Shown here piece after piece: positions 50,961 through 63,200 of a stretch of 64,000 nt of DNA (the stretch's first letter is position 1; each line of letters starts with the position of its first letter). A program made the translations under genes and the position numbers. Below the pieces are notes generated by a model. That model ran no database searches and had not been told where the DNA came from. It saw only the letters and a program-made list of their open reading frames with translations. This stretch comes from Anisakis pegreffii (taxonomy: Eukaryota > Nematoda > Chromadorea > Rhabditida > Anisakidae), in NCBI GenBank assembly GCA_035041965.1, contig JAPYMA010001845.1, forward strand, positions 1 to 64,000, in the 5' to 3' direction.

Positions 50961-52914
50961 CTGCAATCAAAAACAGAAATTTGAAACCCCTGATATTGCT
51001 CAAACTATTTATGTGCCTTCAACAGTGCAGCATCTTGTTTGGACATAAATTTGCCTTTTTGGCTGCTCATGAAGTAATAGAGTCGTATGCGAGCAACTCA
51101 GGTAATATTTTGAATGGTTCACTTATTTTGACAGTGGGCCTGAGGTATATTGCGACGAAAAATTTGTGCAGTATCTTGTGTACATGACGGCAGCTGGTTG
51201 CTTATATATTGTACTGCTCAGTGGGTTTTGTTACAGTAGATTCATAGTTGTTCGAGACATTTTCTGCACGGTTTACATTACCCTTCTAATTCTTCAGTTT
51301 TTTGACTGGGAAGCGATCTCGTTGAGCAGCGACTTTTTCATTTTCAACATTAACTATAAGTAACTATGGTTCAGAAATATTGTTACTTGGACGTCGAGTG
51401 GTTGTTTTGTCAATCGCTGCGAGCAATCGGCAGAATATTTATACTACTAGAGTTATGATTATTTATTGGATTGATATTTGGCTACGATTAATTATGCAAA
51501 ATATTCATGGCTACTAGTTAATTACTCGGTTGTGTTCGGTTGGCCTGCTCGCCTAGCCAGCGGGGTGGCGTAAATTGAGGCTAACACAATGCGCACGGAA
51601 ACGTGAGCATTGTGGCCAGCAACGTTATAAACGTTTGATAGTCTGGCCAATCCAGAGGGTCCAGAGGATTCAGAAATGAAGTAATGCATTGACCGTAGTT
51701 GAGACGTAAACATTAAAATCGCTTGCAGCCAACAAGATGGTCTAAATGGAAACGCAGCGTGGAAAGCTCACGCTCTCGAACTCGAGCTTACTGCACTCAA
51801 AATAGGACGGAGCTAGTGGTCAAGCGAAATAAACCTGTTGAGCATAAATTGGTTACGTTCACTTGTTTTACTGACGAGGGCATACTGAAGAATATACCAA
51901 TGAGCACAGGTATTGTGCACTGTATCAATGTCCCACCCAATAATAATAAGCTTAATTCATGGATATTTTATTGTCCGCGTTCGATCTCATTATCACTTTA
52001 TCTTATATCAATATCATCTCGTTCTTTCAACATCCACTCATTTGATAAGACAAACGAACGCGGTATTCGAGGATTAAGCAACCATAAATTTCCGTTTTAT
52101 ATCACTGCTGTTTAATATCACTATTTGATCTTATCTCCACACATTTCCACATCGTAAATTTGAGACTTTTTGGTAAATTTGGAACACTTAATCGTAATCA
52201 AGGTTTCGAGACATATAAAATGTTGTATGTCCCATCCCAAATCCTCAGACTTGCTCAGATATGTTTCCTCGTTAGTTAATACACTATCATTAGGCCACTA
52301 ATGTGGAAACTCCTGTCAAATATCATTCGAAATTGCCACTTTTTTTGCTAAATTTCGAAGTTTCCTTGGTAACACTCCACCACCAACATTCCACGTTACC
52401 TCGCTGGATATTTCAGCGGAAGGGGGCAGTAACAGAAATCCTGCTCCGTTTTCTATTCCTTTAATCATTATTCTCGTTAGGGTTTGATCTTATACCCAAA
52501 TCACCTTCTAAAGTTCCCACTCCAAGCCCTTCATAACGTCCGTGTATTGTGCCATGAGTTCGTACCCTAATGACGGCAACTGTGGTCATACGAGCGAATA
52601 AGTAATATAATATTGTATTGTGTCTTTACTCCCGTCGTCGACAACAGCATCTAAATATACAACATCGCAATCAACTCTGAGCAATGTGCATGGTGGAAGA
52701 AGGAAGCTTCCACAATATCTGTCAGTCATTGAATTCCTTGTCAACGGATCTTATGATAATACTACTTATTCTGAACGTAAGAATAGATGAACGTAAGTTA
52801 ATGCTAATTATGATTAGACGAAATTTTCAATGACGGAATTCAGCTTGAGCGCAGCTTCAACTAAATAGTCAATCGAGACAAAGGATGGGAGATGAAAGAA
52901 TAATAAGAAGTAAC
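50961..52914. other. No supported gene; contains repeat copy B
   Basis: The 130-codon frame at 51.7-52.1 kb (+) begins within or just after the interspersed repeat and has no splice or family support. Nothing else is recognised. Confidence 0.45.
51380..51655. mobile_element. ~270-bp interspersed repeat, copy B
   Basis: Full-length partner of 26366-26634, same orientation, roughly 80% alike by eye, with a shared core near GGCCTGCTCGCCTAGCCAGC. No ORF. Confidence 0.8.
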
Positions 52915-53623
52915 CTTGGATCTACAGAAATACATGTAAACGATGAATTATAGACGATCGTAAAAGTGCTGCAGTTGATGGGTGCATATGAATCGCACCG
53001 GTCGAATGCATATGCTAGGCCAACGAAGCAGTCTCTAACAATAATTTGGTGCGTGTTCAATGAATTTGCATTTGATATGTTCGTGAAACGACCGAATAAA
53101 ACAAATTTTGCAACGGGGTGACGACGCGTTCTGAGAGTTAATCGAATCGCACGTTGACGGCATTTATCGTGCTCAGATGGATTTGTGTTCATACGAAACA
53201 CTTCCGATGAAATTACCGCTTTAAGTTTTGCGCATGATTCTATATGCAGTTCATTTAGTAGATTCATACCACACATTTCAGCTGCCTTAAATAGGCTAAT
53301 GTCTTTGTTCTAAATAATTTGCGATAAAGTAATACCGATAATCACTACTGAATGCGAAAGTGAATCTGAAATAAAACGATGAATACAAAATAAAAACGAA
53401 CCATTTTCGAAAAGAAAGATGCGAAAATGCTATTGATACGATAAAAACATCCAGTTAAACCCATACAAACTGTTTCAATAGTGCACGATTCGATATAAAA
53501 ATGAATCAACTCATTTTCAGAACATCCGCTCAAAGTCAGCAATTCAGTGATGACAATAGATTTTGAACGTTTATTCAATGAGGTGAAGTCATTGCCTTTG
53601 ATTGTACTTCTGATGTAATACAT
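52915..53623 (-). CDS. Unknown protein, two exons
   Basis: Exon 53623-53402 starts MYYIRSTIKGNDFTSLN immediately after TATGCAG, carries NELIHFYIESCTIETVCMGL and ends in a GTTCGT donor. Exon 53309-52915 continues in phase (MCGMNLLNELHIESCAKLKA, RRHPVAKFVLFGRFTNISN, RDCFVGLAYAFDRC). The two NEL..IESC motifs suggest an internal repeat. If exon 2 splices at GTTACT, the next exon reads a stop at once, so the C-terminus is uncertain. No family recognised. It could be a lineage-specific gene. Confidence 0.4.
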
Positions 53624-54603
53624 CTGCATAAAATACGTACGTTTGCATGCAAAAATCTCGAAGAATTGAATTACTGATCATATGAATGCATAAAAGGTAA
53701 TCAACTTGCATTGTTTACGCTTCAAAAAGCCGATCGTGCATTTCAGATCTTCACTTTTATCCATTCTTAGCTCATTACTTCCATTCCATATGACACAATT
53801 CAATTCGTTTATCAACCTGTTGAATACAGCTCGTCTTCGCTTTTCATTCTCATTTCGTTTCTTTCTTCAATTCACTTCTATTATTCACTACCTCCAGACC
53901 AACAATTACAAATCTTGGTTATTAAATCAAAATTCAACACAAACTTGTGCACGACCCAAAGCAACAAGAAACGGTCGCAATGTAACATGCACTCAAAAAT
54001 GTGATGATAAATTAAAACAGTAATAAATGACCTTTTAAGAGTAAATGAAGCTTTAGCGGCAGGAATCGACATCACAATCAATATCTTCTAGACCAACATA
54101 CGTACAACAATCAAACTCATTCAATTCATTTCCGAATGCAGTACTATCCGAATGCAATCGAAGCCATTAAACTGAACACACCCCCGTCAATAATTACCCA
54201 TCAAAAAACCAACACGTACCATCAAACACTCGTTTGTGCGAATGTGTCCTCTAGGTCATATGATGCATTCATGTAATAAATAGACAGGCACTATGCATGT
54301 GCCATAGCCCATATTACACGATAAATACCACAACAAACGTTAATTTAAACATTTATTTCGAGATGACAATGATCAGTAAGAACAATAACAATTCGATCAG
54401 TGAAGAATTCACATTCAGAAATATATGTTACTCCATTCGTCCTGTATGCAAAATGCAATAATAAAGCTACTAATTCATGATAGAAGCATCATCGTATCAT
54501 CGTATCTTCACCATTACTTTTATATCAATACCCCGTTCCATCCACCGAGATAGACACATCCAAATGCAACTGAAATTGATGCATATCACAACGACGAATA
54601 ATC

Positions 54604-54859
54604 TCAACCTGCTGGTACAACTGAAATCAAATCAGAAGATTCAACAAAAAAAGAATTATAGCAACGAATCGCGATCATATTCACAATGAATAGCAATAAG
54701 ACTGATCGAATATGCGTGATAAGCGAAGCACATACCAACTTCGATGGCCACTCCGAATAAGATGAAGGCCGTGAAATCGGCTTGGGCTTTCATCGATGCA
54801 TCTTTCTTCAACTTTTCCGCCGATGCCGCATCACGGCCAATTCCTCCGGGGAACATCAT
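54604..54859 (-). CDS. Tiny tail-anchored protein, possibly TOMM5-like
   Basis: Two exons, 54859-54736 and 54620-54604, join in phase to 46 residues: MMFPGGIGRDAASAEKLKKD, then a helix around ADFTAFILFGVAIEVVVPAG and stop. The ATG directly follows CAAG. Size, a charged amphipathic segment and one C-terminal membrane helix ending in Pro recall TOMM5 of the mitochondrial import pore (..EEMKRK...NFLIYVALLRVTP..), but the similarity is weak. Any small one-helix mitochondrial or ER protein would fit. Confidence 0.5.
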
Positions 54860-55193
54860 CTTGACTCAGCTATGCCCTACCTGCAGTACATCGTCACACT
54901 TACGCTAACAGTGCTCATCACCATACAATTCTAGTGACGACATTTCCCTGAGAAGGCGCGAGCGGGATGCTACAAGCCTCAGCAAAAGCTCTCAATAAAC
55001 TTCAAGCTACGACTCAGGCTTCAATTTAAACTCAAAATAACTCCAGGGCAAAGCTTCCACGGTAACATTCAGCTAAAAACAAATATCAACCTCAGTTTTA
55101 TGTTTGAACCCGGTCTCATCTCCCCTCAGGAATGTGTCCACTATAGTACTACTCGATTTATGCGCATAATGTCCAGAGCTTAAGTCGTCATAA

Positions 55194-55467
55194 ATAGACA
55201 ATGGGCGTGAACATTAAGACAGCACGCGTCAGCGGTTTAACAGAGGAGATGGAGCACGATTGGTGCAGTTGAAGCACAAGTCGTTAAACGATCGAAGGTT
55301 TGCAATATTCTGAAGCAAATTTTATGATAGATGTATCCTAAATTTCAACGACGATGCTTCAACTGTACCAATTGCTTCCTCTCTCTCCATCGCCAGCACC
55401 ACAAGTGCTCCATCTTCTCTCTCTAACCGCTAACGCGCGCTGTGTTTATGTTCACACCCATCGTCTA
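55194..55467. mobile_element. Fold-back element (long inverted repeat)
   Basis: The left arm from TAGACAATGGGCGTGAACA pairs with the right arm ending TGTTCACACCCATCGTCTA. Matched blocks continue inwards (AGCGGTT, GATGGAGCAC, GGTRCAGTTGAAGCA). The right arm has an extra ~31-base GA/CT-rich block. No ORF; a MITE or hairpin-forming transposon relic is likely. Confidence 0.75.
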
Positions 55468-56015
55468 GTTCGACCACACCTACAGCAACTAATGGCATTT
55501 TGACGACGAATGATGCAGAAATGGGCGGAACAAAAAAGAACGTTCGTTCTTAGTGCATAATTATCAACTGCATTTGATTGTTCGTTAAGAAGGAATGATT
55601 TTGAAAGATGTATTCATTTGAATATATAAATTGAGAAGGTGCTTATAACTAGCAATGATGACAGGATATGATTATTGTTATTATACTGTCATTACTACTA
55701 CTATCAGTATCGATACATGTGATGATCACAGCAGAAGAAATGTGTCTACTATTGTCGAAACTAACGAATAAGGTGGGCAATAGCGCGCTTTTCCTCTGTG
55801 CTATAATACTAGTTAGGCAAGAAATAAGCTTGCAACGTCGCAGAATCGAAAGCACGACTTTTATCTTGCAAAAACCTACAAATAAACTTACAAAAATCAT
55901 ATGAAAGAAAGCAAGCTGTTCTCTGATTTGTGCTGTTGGTTTGGTTTTTGATTAGAGATAGGCTGATACTTTTGTATTCATACTTTGAATACGCCGTGAA
56001 ACCGAAGGAACTTTG

Positions 56016-56507
56016 TCACTTTTCGTAATTTTCATTTACTTCATCATATACCATAAAACAGCTAACTTCTGTGATCGAGTCAATAAACCGTAACTTAAAG
56101 TAAAAACTCTGAATCGGCAACGCAAACGTCTTCATCGTGCGGCTCCCACTGCATTGCGCACTAAAAACCAACGCATTCTTTGTAGCTGTCACTTTCATTA
56201 CATAATCATTAAGGCTTAAGCTAATGCCAGGAACTGAATGCAAGGGTAGATAGAGCTGGCTATTTAGCTGAATATGTGTCGTGCGATGAACTTTCAGAGA
56301 CTCACGTGAAATACTGGAGGTATGGATTTGTCCCCAACAAACTATACGATTTTGTGACAGTATAGAGGTAATGGTGTGAAGAAAGCAGTGTGTTTCTGAG
56401 CAAAGGTGAGTATTAGAGGTAGGTTTAAATGGCACTCTTGTTATTGTGATAGCCAGCAGACAGGCCCACAGGGTGAAAAATATCTCAGAATTTCCCACTG
56501 AGGACAT
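56016..56507 (-). CDS. Hypothetical single-exon secreted protein
   Basis: A 163-codon ATG-initiated frame. Residues ~1-25 (EIFFTLWACLLAITITRV) resemble a signal peptide, followed by Cys-containing beta-like sequence (LSLNDYVMKVTATKNALVFS, SFYFKLRFIDSITEVSCFMV). This is unusually long for chance in this AT-rich DNA. No family recognised and no intron evidence; it may also be one exon of a larger gene. Confidence 0.4.
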   Translation of the reverse strand: MSSVGNSEIFFTLWACLLAITITRVPFKPTSNTHLCSETHCFLHTITSILSQNRIVCWGQIHTSSISRESLKVHRTTHIQLNSQLYLPLHSVPGISLSLNDYVMKVTATKNALVFSAQCSGSRTMKTFALPIQSFYFKLRFIDSITEVSCFMVYDEVNENYEK

Positions 56508-57117
56508 ATTCCGACTGATTATGCGTTCTTTCGCGCAGTGTGAAGAAATGGTAGGGTTACTAGGCAAATAGGTGTTCGAATGGCTTGATTATATGTCGAT
56601 TTGCAGATGGATATGTTATGCGGAGGTTGATCTGGGCAAGGAAACGACGTTGATCAGGTGATCAAGCACATGATCAATCGCTGTTCGTTGTGCTGCACGA
56701 TGTAACGAGAAAATTAATTTTATATGAATAAAGATTACAATTGAAAGATATTATATTACACATATTATCGGAGGAATGTTTGCAATGAGATTTCATTGTG
56801 TGACTATTATCATTATTATTATTATTTCTATTATCACTGCCGCTATTCACCAACAACAATAAAACATTCACAAATGATATTCGATTAAAATAAGGTGCAA
56901 ATATAATTTTAATCGATTCATATTCCGAATACCTTCTTCCTTCATTTTGTAAAAGTAACCATAACAATATGATTCATAAAATATGCCATTCCACCATCTC
57001 TTTGGTATTTTCGATTGAGCTGATCACAACGGAACGGTGGTATTTGTTGGATGAACATAAACATATTATTACATACATTAGTAATAATAGACAGCAGTAA
57101 TGATATAAAAACACAGA

Positions 57118-57240
57118 TCATTGGGTGGGTGTGTGTGTTGAAGGTGGATTAGACGAGGAGTCAGGTGAGAACTGAATAATGAGGAATACGATTAGAGCCA
57201 GTATGATCACGACTATGATCAATATCAAGCAGATCTTCTT
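57118..57240 (-). CDS. Terminal exon encoding a syntaxin-type membrane anchor (variant 1)
   Basis: Preceded by TTTCAG, it reads in phase 0 KKICLILIIVVIILALIV, continues to a short polar tail SPDSSSNPPSTHTPTQ, then a stop. Syntaxin-1 proteins end ..RRKKIMIIICCVILGI.., with a splice junction that can fall just before KKI. The matching exon at 58129-58215 suggests alternative last exons, as described for C. elegans unc-64. The SNARE body was not found between here and 60.28 kb. Confidence 0.55.
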   Translation of the reverse strand, partial: KKICLILIIVVIILALIVFLIIQFSPDSSSNPPSTHTPTQ

Positions 57241-58128
57241 CTGAAACGAATCAAATCAGTTCAGTTGACTGTCAATGAACATTGCACACTTCACCAGTCG
57301 CCTTCACACTTTTACATTCAACTGCTTTATTCCTCATTCAGTTTACAATTGAATCATCTCAGCTGTGCTTTCATTCAAGATTGCACTATGTTCAGGTTCT
57401 TATATATCGGTTGTTTTATTAATCTTATCATTAGCATATTATGATGAGTTAATTATACAACTGTAATAAATGATAATAATAAAATATAATAATGTTAATA
57501 TTCTGATCACAAGAACACCCTAACATGACAAGCATCGATGATAAAAACAGTGAAATTTGTTAGATAAAATAATAAATATTATTGCTGAATGACTGATTAA
57601 TGCAAATGCGTTATTGATGTTACTATCAGTAAACGATGTTCATTTTAACGGTAACGTTAATGATGAAGATAATCATAACGATAGCAATAATATAAAGATG
57701 AAAAGCGTTGTTATTGAAATCACAAGAAAAATAAATAAATAAATGAAAAATAAAGAATAATAACAATGCAATTAACGATAAAGTCAATAAAACGCTAATA
57801 ATAAAGTCAATGACGATTATAAAAGAATGTTTGTGATACTGAAATGAGATCGTTATGGAAGGGCAGTGCAAAGGTATAACAAGTTATGAATATTGCGAAA
57901 AGAATCGACAAAGGAATAAGAGAAGTGATTTACTCATGAAGAAACATCCACTTTAGACTCGTATCAAGCTGAATTGCATAATGCTTATTGTAATCACGGT
58001 TATTCATATTCAGTACTCAACTAGTCATAGTGTTAAATTGATTACTTAGCAGTACCGAGTAAAATCAGAACATCGTCTTGTGACCTGATTAAGATGAGAT
58101 CATATTAGAGACATTCATTAATAACGCA

Positions 58129-58215
58129 TCAAAATGGATTTGGAATAAATGCCATCAGAATCAGAACCAACACGGCTATCAGAATCGTTACACAAATCAG
58201 TATCATTATCTTCTT
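58129..58215 (-). CDS. Terminal exon encoding a syntaxin-type membrane anchor (variant 2)
   Basis: Preceded by TTTCAG, phase 0: KKIMILICVTILIAVLVL, then ILMAFIPNPF and a stop. Same start, same phase and same length of hydrophobic run as the exon 0.9 kb downstream, with no polar tail. Probably mutually exclusive 3' exons of one gene. Confidence 0.6.
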   Translation of the reverse strand, partial: KKIMILICVTILIAVLVLILMAFIPNPF

Positions 58216-58292
58216 CTGAAATTTTTTATATCACATGTTTGTTTATCATATATATTCCTCATACACATTTGACAATAATCACAACATAAATC

Positions 58293-58347
<55 letters not shown>

Positions 58348-60283
58348 CTAAGTGATAATCTTTAATCTGCATTCATTAATTACTTACGTAACGAAAGTGA
58401 CAATATTCAGAATGAAGTATTGTGTTGAACCAACAACCGTCCGAATAAACACCATGATGGCATCTCAAAGAATATAAAATGCAATAAGCAACAACTCGAT
58501 GGATCTTTAGCACATAATAAATGTACTGCAGTTGATTTGTGACGCAATATGATCAGCTTTCGACCATATAATTCATTTCGTTTGTCACTTCTCATTCATT
58601 TTATGGATCAAGTTTGAACCATATGACCATGACAATATTGTAATATGCGTGAGGACAACACATATGTGATGTTCAGCACGGTATTTTGATTACTATACGA
58701 TATATATGATCGATTGCTCAGTTGCTCAGTGAGCTCAATGAGACACTTACTTGTCAGTTGACGTGTTAACGCTTATGTTTTGAATACTTTTAGTTCTTCG
58801 AATAAACATTTTCTTGTGGAATACATTTTCATTTGCTTGCAATTTCACTTGATTTCATTTGCTTACAATTTCACCGAGAACTGGAAAATTCCGATCTCGT
58901 ATAAAACCCTTTTTGACGAGCATTTCGAAAATTGTCATCACTTACCGTCAAATATGCTTCATGAAAATTCATCTGAATGATGCAATCCCAAGATACAGAA
59001 CTTCTTCAATTAACCTTTTGCAACTCCTCATCAAACACTGTAAATGTGTGACTGCAACGTGTAAATGTATGGAGTGGACCGTACCTCTCCAAACGGCCGT
59101 ATGTGCCTCAGAGGAAGTCCGCTATTTAAATCCAGGATGAGCCTCATTTACCCTGAAGTTGTTGAATGAATTCCACTCGTGCCATTTCAATTTCTGCCGA
59201 CTTTTTGCCAAAATCGGTAAGCGGATGTTTTTGAAGATAGTAACTCACAAAACACCAAGTTTTATGCTATTATATAAGCGACAATATGCTTAGAAATGAA
59301 AATATCAAACAGCAAGGAGCCAAACGATGAATACAATAGTATAATTACGCACATGCAAATAATTAATCGACTGATTGCACTAATAACGAATTCTAGCCGC
59401 TGAATAAACACGAAAAACGGAAGAAAATCGTTCGATGAGATGATTTTGAATACAGATAGTTGAATAACAGCTGCCTGTTAGTGATAAATGCAGTCTGCAC
59501 TGATATCAACTGGATTTTTTTGGTGACAATGAAGTATACTCAAACGTCTTTGAATTGAACCGAATAATATTATGAGTTTCTAAGCGTCCATAAACAGCGA
59601 TTTAGCACTGATGAGTGAAAGAGAGAGATATACAAGATGATAATTAAAGGGGATGAGATTTATAGCACACTGATGTGGCAGTTTTTCAATGGATGATCAG
59701 AAAGCAAAATTTCTAACGCGAAAAATGATAGTTCGAATGTGATGAATGTATAAAATGAATCAATAAAGGTGACAAGTAATTAGCTGAAACAAAAACGCAC
59801 ACAATCAGTGATTTCCAGCATTTGCACAATAAGCAAATAAACAGATGAAGCAATAAGACGAACATTTTGTTATGATTAATGATCAAATCGAATGTATAAT
59901 TGATCCAATTATATAAAAATTCGACGTTATGCATTTTAGCTTCGTTGAGATAAACTTTAAAACAAAAGCATTCATCCTCTGCAACAATTCATTTACGTGT
60001 CATTAACGAACGAGTGCTGCTTCATTCTAGAACGACGCTTGTATCGGTATACCAATCGAATACTAACGGAGTTACTGCGGCGTATTTATTTTCTGGTTTC
60101 ACTGCACAACACTTTCACGATGAAATCATACGACAGAAATAATCCTAAGTTTAAGAAGAACTCTACTAATGAAATGATGCCAATTTGAGACTGTAAACGT
60201 TAGACTACAACCGTAAGTGAAACGATTGGTGAACCACACTGAAAGTGTATGGCATGTTGATGAAAGCTCAAGGATTATTTCCG
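58216..60283. other. No SNARE exons or other gene found
   Basis: Searched on the minus strand for the SNARE helix expected upstream of the two anchor exons; none seen. It holds a (TA)n tract at about 58294-58346. The plus-strand frames near 58.8-59.1 kb are unsupported. Confidence 0.45.
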
Positions 60284-63200
60284 TTACCGTAACAAAACGA
60301 GTAAAAAGATTAGTGGTAGGACAAGCATCGAGACGCTGGCTATCGTCGATCCACACCTGAAATTAATTATTAGTGCTTCTCAATACTGGTCTAGAATAAC
60401 GCATTTGTTCTTGCAAACGAAACCATCCACTGTAACTTTTAAAGATATGATCAGTTTCAAGCTTACGTTTGTCCGGCAGGGCATTTCTTTTCGCATATCT
60501 CGCCGTAAAACGAGTCTTTGCATTCGCACCTGCAGATAGTTTTCATTAGTTTAACACATCCTTACACTTACACTCTATAAAATTCAGTTTCGACTACCAA
60601 CGGCTTTTATTCAATTCGAAGCACTATTCTACATCAAAATTTATTCAGGCTCATGAATATTTGTACACAAAGCTGTAAGTAACACTGAGTATGACTGGAT
60701 GAATTCATCGAAAACCGTCTCGAATAAAATCCGGCAAAAATTGATGCATCATTAAACAATGTATTATAGTTATTATGAAATATCTTCATAACTAAAATGT
60801 TGATCATTGGTGAAATCTCTAGGTGTACACGTATGATGTATGAGATAGACGATGAGTTAGGAACTCTTTATCAATAAGATTTAATTCGTCACAAATAGTG
60901 TCTTTTTTTCGATCCATTTCCAGAATTCATAAGTCACTGCCGTTTTCCTGATTTCAACTGCATCTTCCAGTTACGTATTTTGCACCTGTTTTCAGAACCG
61001 ATCCTATCTAATTACCCAAATGTTTTTTAGTCAGTAGTGTGGCGTAGCAGTCTGATGGTAGTTTCAGTCAGCAAAATACCACGGCAAGAAAAATCCCAAA
61101 GAACGCGGTCAATTTTTTGTCAATAATCCGGAGGAATGAATTATGTCCGATTAAGCTCGTTTGCGTTTTTGCATTCTTCAGATGCTAAAGTTTGATCGAC
61201 ACATAACGTTTATCAGCGTATATTGCACGTACTGCTGATTATTGATCAAAATCATTGAGAAATAGTGAAAAAATTTCAAAATGAAATATTCCCCCAACCG
61301 ATATTCACATCAAATAACTCGGCTGGATGGTGAATAAACAAATTAATTACGAATCAAGTACTGAATACTGAAATAAACTAATAATAACTTATGAAAGGAA
61401 ACTGATGACGAACTCAGCAACGTAATAAATCAACTGAAAAGTCAACTGAGTATAGCTTTTTCAAGTTGCTGAGATCTCTAAATGTAGTTGAAGTGATGTG
61501 AATGCCAATAATATTATATTATGTGCTGAACAGCGATAAAACGATGGATAGCATAAGATTGCGTGGCTATTCTCTGATGAAAATAATGCGCAAGTCGGGT
61601 TGGTGCACTGCTCAAAACATAACTGCTGACTGCGCCGAAAGTCGTTTAAGCCAAGAATGTAATTGAACCCGAAACAAAATACGCAGAAGGATATCATATG
61701 GACAACGAATTGAAGAGTTCGTATAGTTGCGATTACGCGCTGACAGTTGAATTCAATGCGTTCATATGGTATGCTTGTTATAGATCGTACTTATTCAAAA
61801 AGCATTTCCTCACCTAGCTGAATAACACACGAGCATAATATAAAGAGGTATAACAAAGACACCATTGCAGTTGTCAGCTCACAGTGAGTGCAACAATCAT
61901 TTTTAATTAAATACGGCAGCTGTCAGTTTGCGAACTGAAAATCTCCTCTGAAGCATTCTTTTTCAACATTGGGAAATGTATGAAAAAAGTTCATAAGAGT
62001 GAAAGTCATGGATGAATCGACGCCTTCATTACATAGTATTAAAAGCATTTCATTAATTGCAACACACGTGCTCACTAACAACTGCAAAATTCAGGCCAAT
62101 GATGCCATGTCAGCTATTTCAATCTCAACTCTGCATTGCATAATCAACAATTCAACTCGTTATGATGCAGCTGCATGTTAAATGTTCACGCTGATCAAGC
62201 ATGAAAAAACAATCATTCGGACATAATTATCATTGATTTTGGGACTGAAAATGGAATGAAAACCTAAATTCAATTACGTGTAAATAACTAGATGAATTTT
62301 TGACGACAGCGTACACCAAGAAGCCCATTTTTCTAGCGATAGTAAACAATTCAAAACATGAAAGCAAAAAAAAAGTGGATCAGTTGATTTGGTTATAAAG
62401 GCTGATTTGAGGTATCTTAAGTGAATTCTAATTCCCGGAATGTGACAAAATGAATTACTACTTAGGTTTGAAATCAAATAAGCGTGAAAACTCGGGAAAT
62501 TTTCTCGATGAACTTTCTGGATATTTGCTGGAAAAAAAAAGAAGAAAATATTCCGCGAGCGGGATGAAACTAACCTTCCATCAATCAACTCGCCATCATT
62601 TTTACACGCAACCACCTTGTCACAATTTTCTCCGTCATATTCATCAGCACAACGACATTTATCACGCGCATTTCTCCATCGACGTTCATGCTCTAGATTA
62701 ATCATTCTGTTATAATATTATTACTGCACAATGCACTCAATAATCTCCCCCCACCTAATTAACGCCAATACTGCCTTGAGTTTAACGTCACTGAATAGCT
62801 TATTCTGGCATTTTGCTCAACACCTACATCTCATCATCACATGAAACATTCCTCTGTAGCACTCGATTCTATCATCACATCCACAAACTGAATGCACGCT
62901 AATGATAACAACAACGGACTAGGCACGATTGTTTCCAATGGTGGGAGAGAGCAAAATGGTGTAGTCCAAAAAATAACTGAATTTATATGGATATTGTGGG
63001 CGATATGGGAAATCTACTCGCAGATCCCGATTATGCATGCGTTATTGAATATAAATAGCATATTGAACAGGCTGTGTGAGAATGAGATGTCAATTAATGC
63101 ATTGAAATCCATGCAATTTAGCCATTTTCCGGACTTCGCCAGTTATTTGCAAAATAAACTGTAGGTATAAATCGGAAAAATGCTCCATTTCAGATGCTGA

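Noticed and set aside
51723..52115. 130-codon plus-strand ORF
   Set aside because: Starts beside the interspersed repeat; low-complexity end, no splice or family support.
55090..55125. GGTTCAAAC-like tRNA B box on the minus strand
   Set aside because: No A box, no acceptor stem or cloverleaf can be drawn around it.
59150..59225. Minus-strand piece AEIEMARVEFIQQLQ
   Set aside because: Considered as the missing SNARE helix, but no heptad layers or central Gln context; too short.
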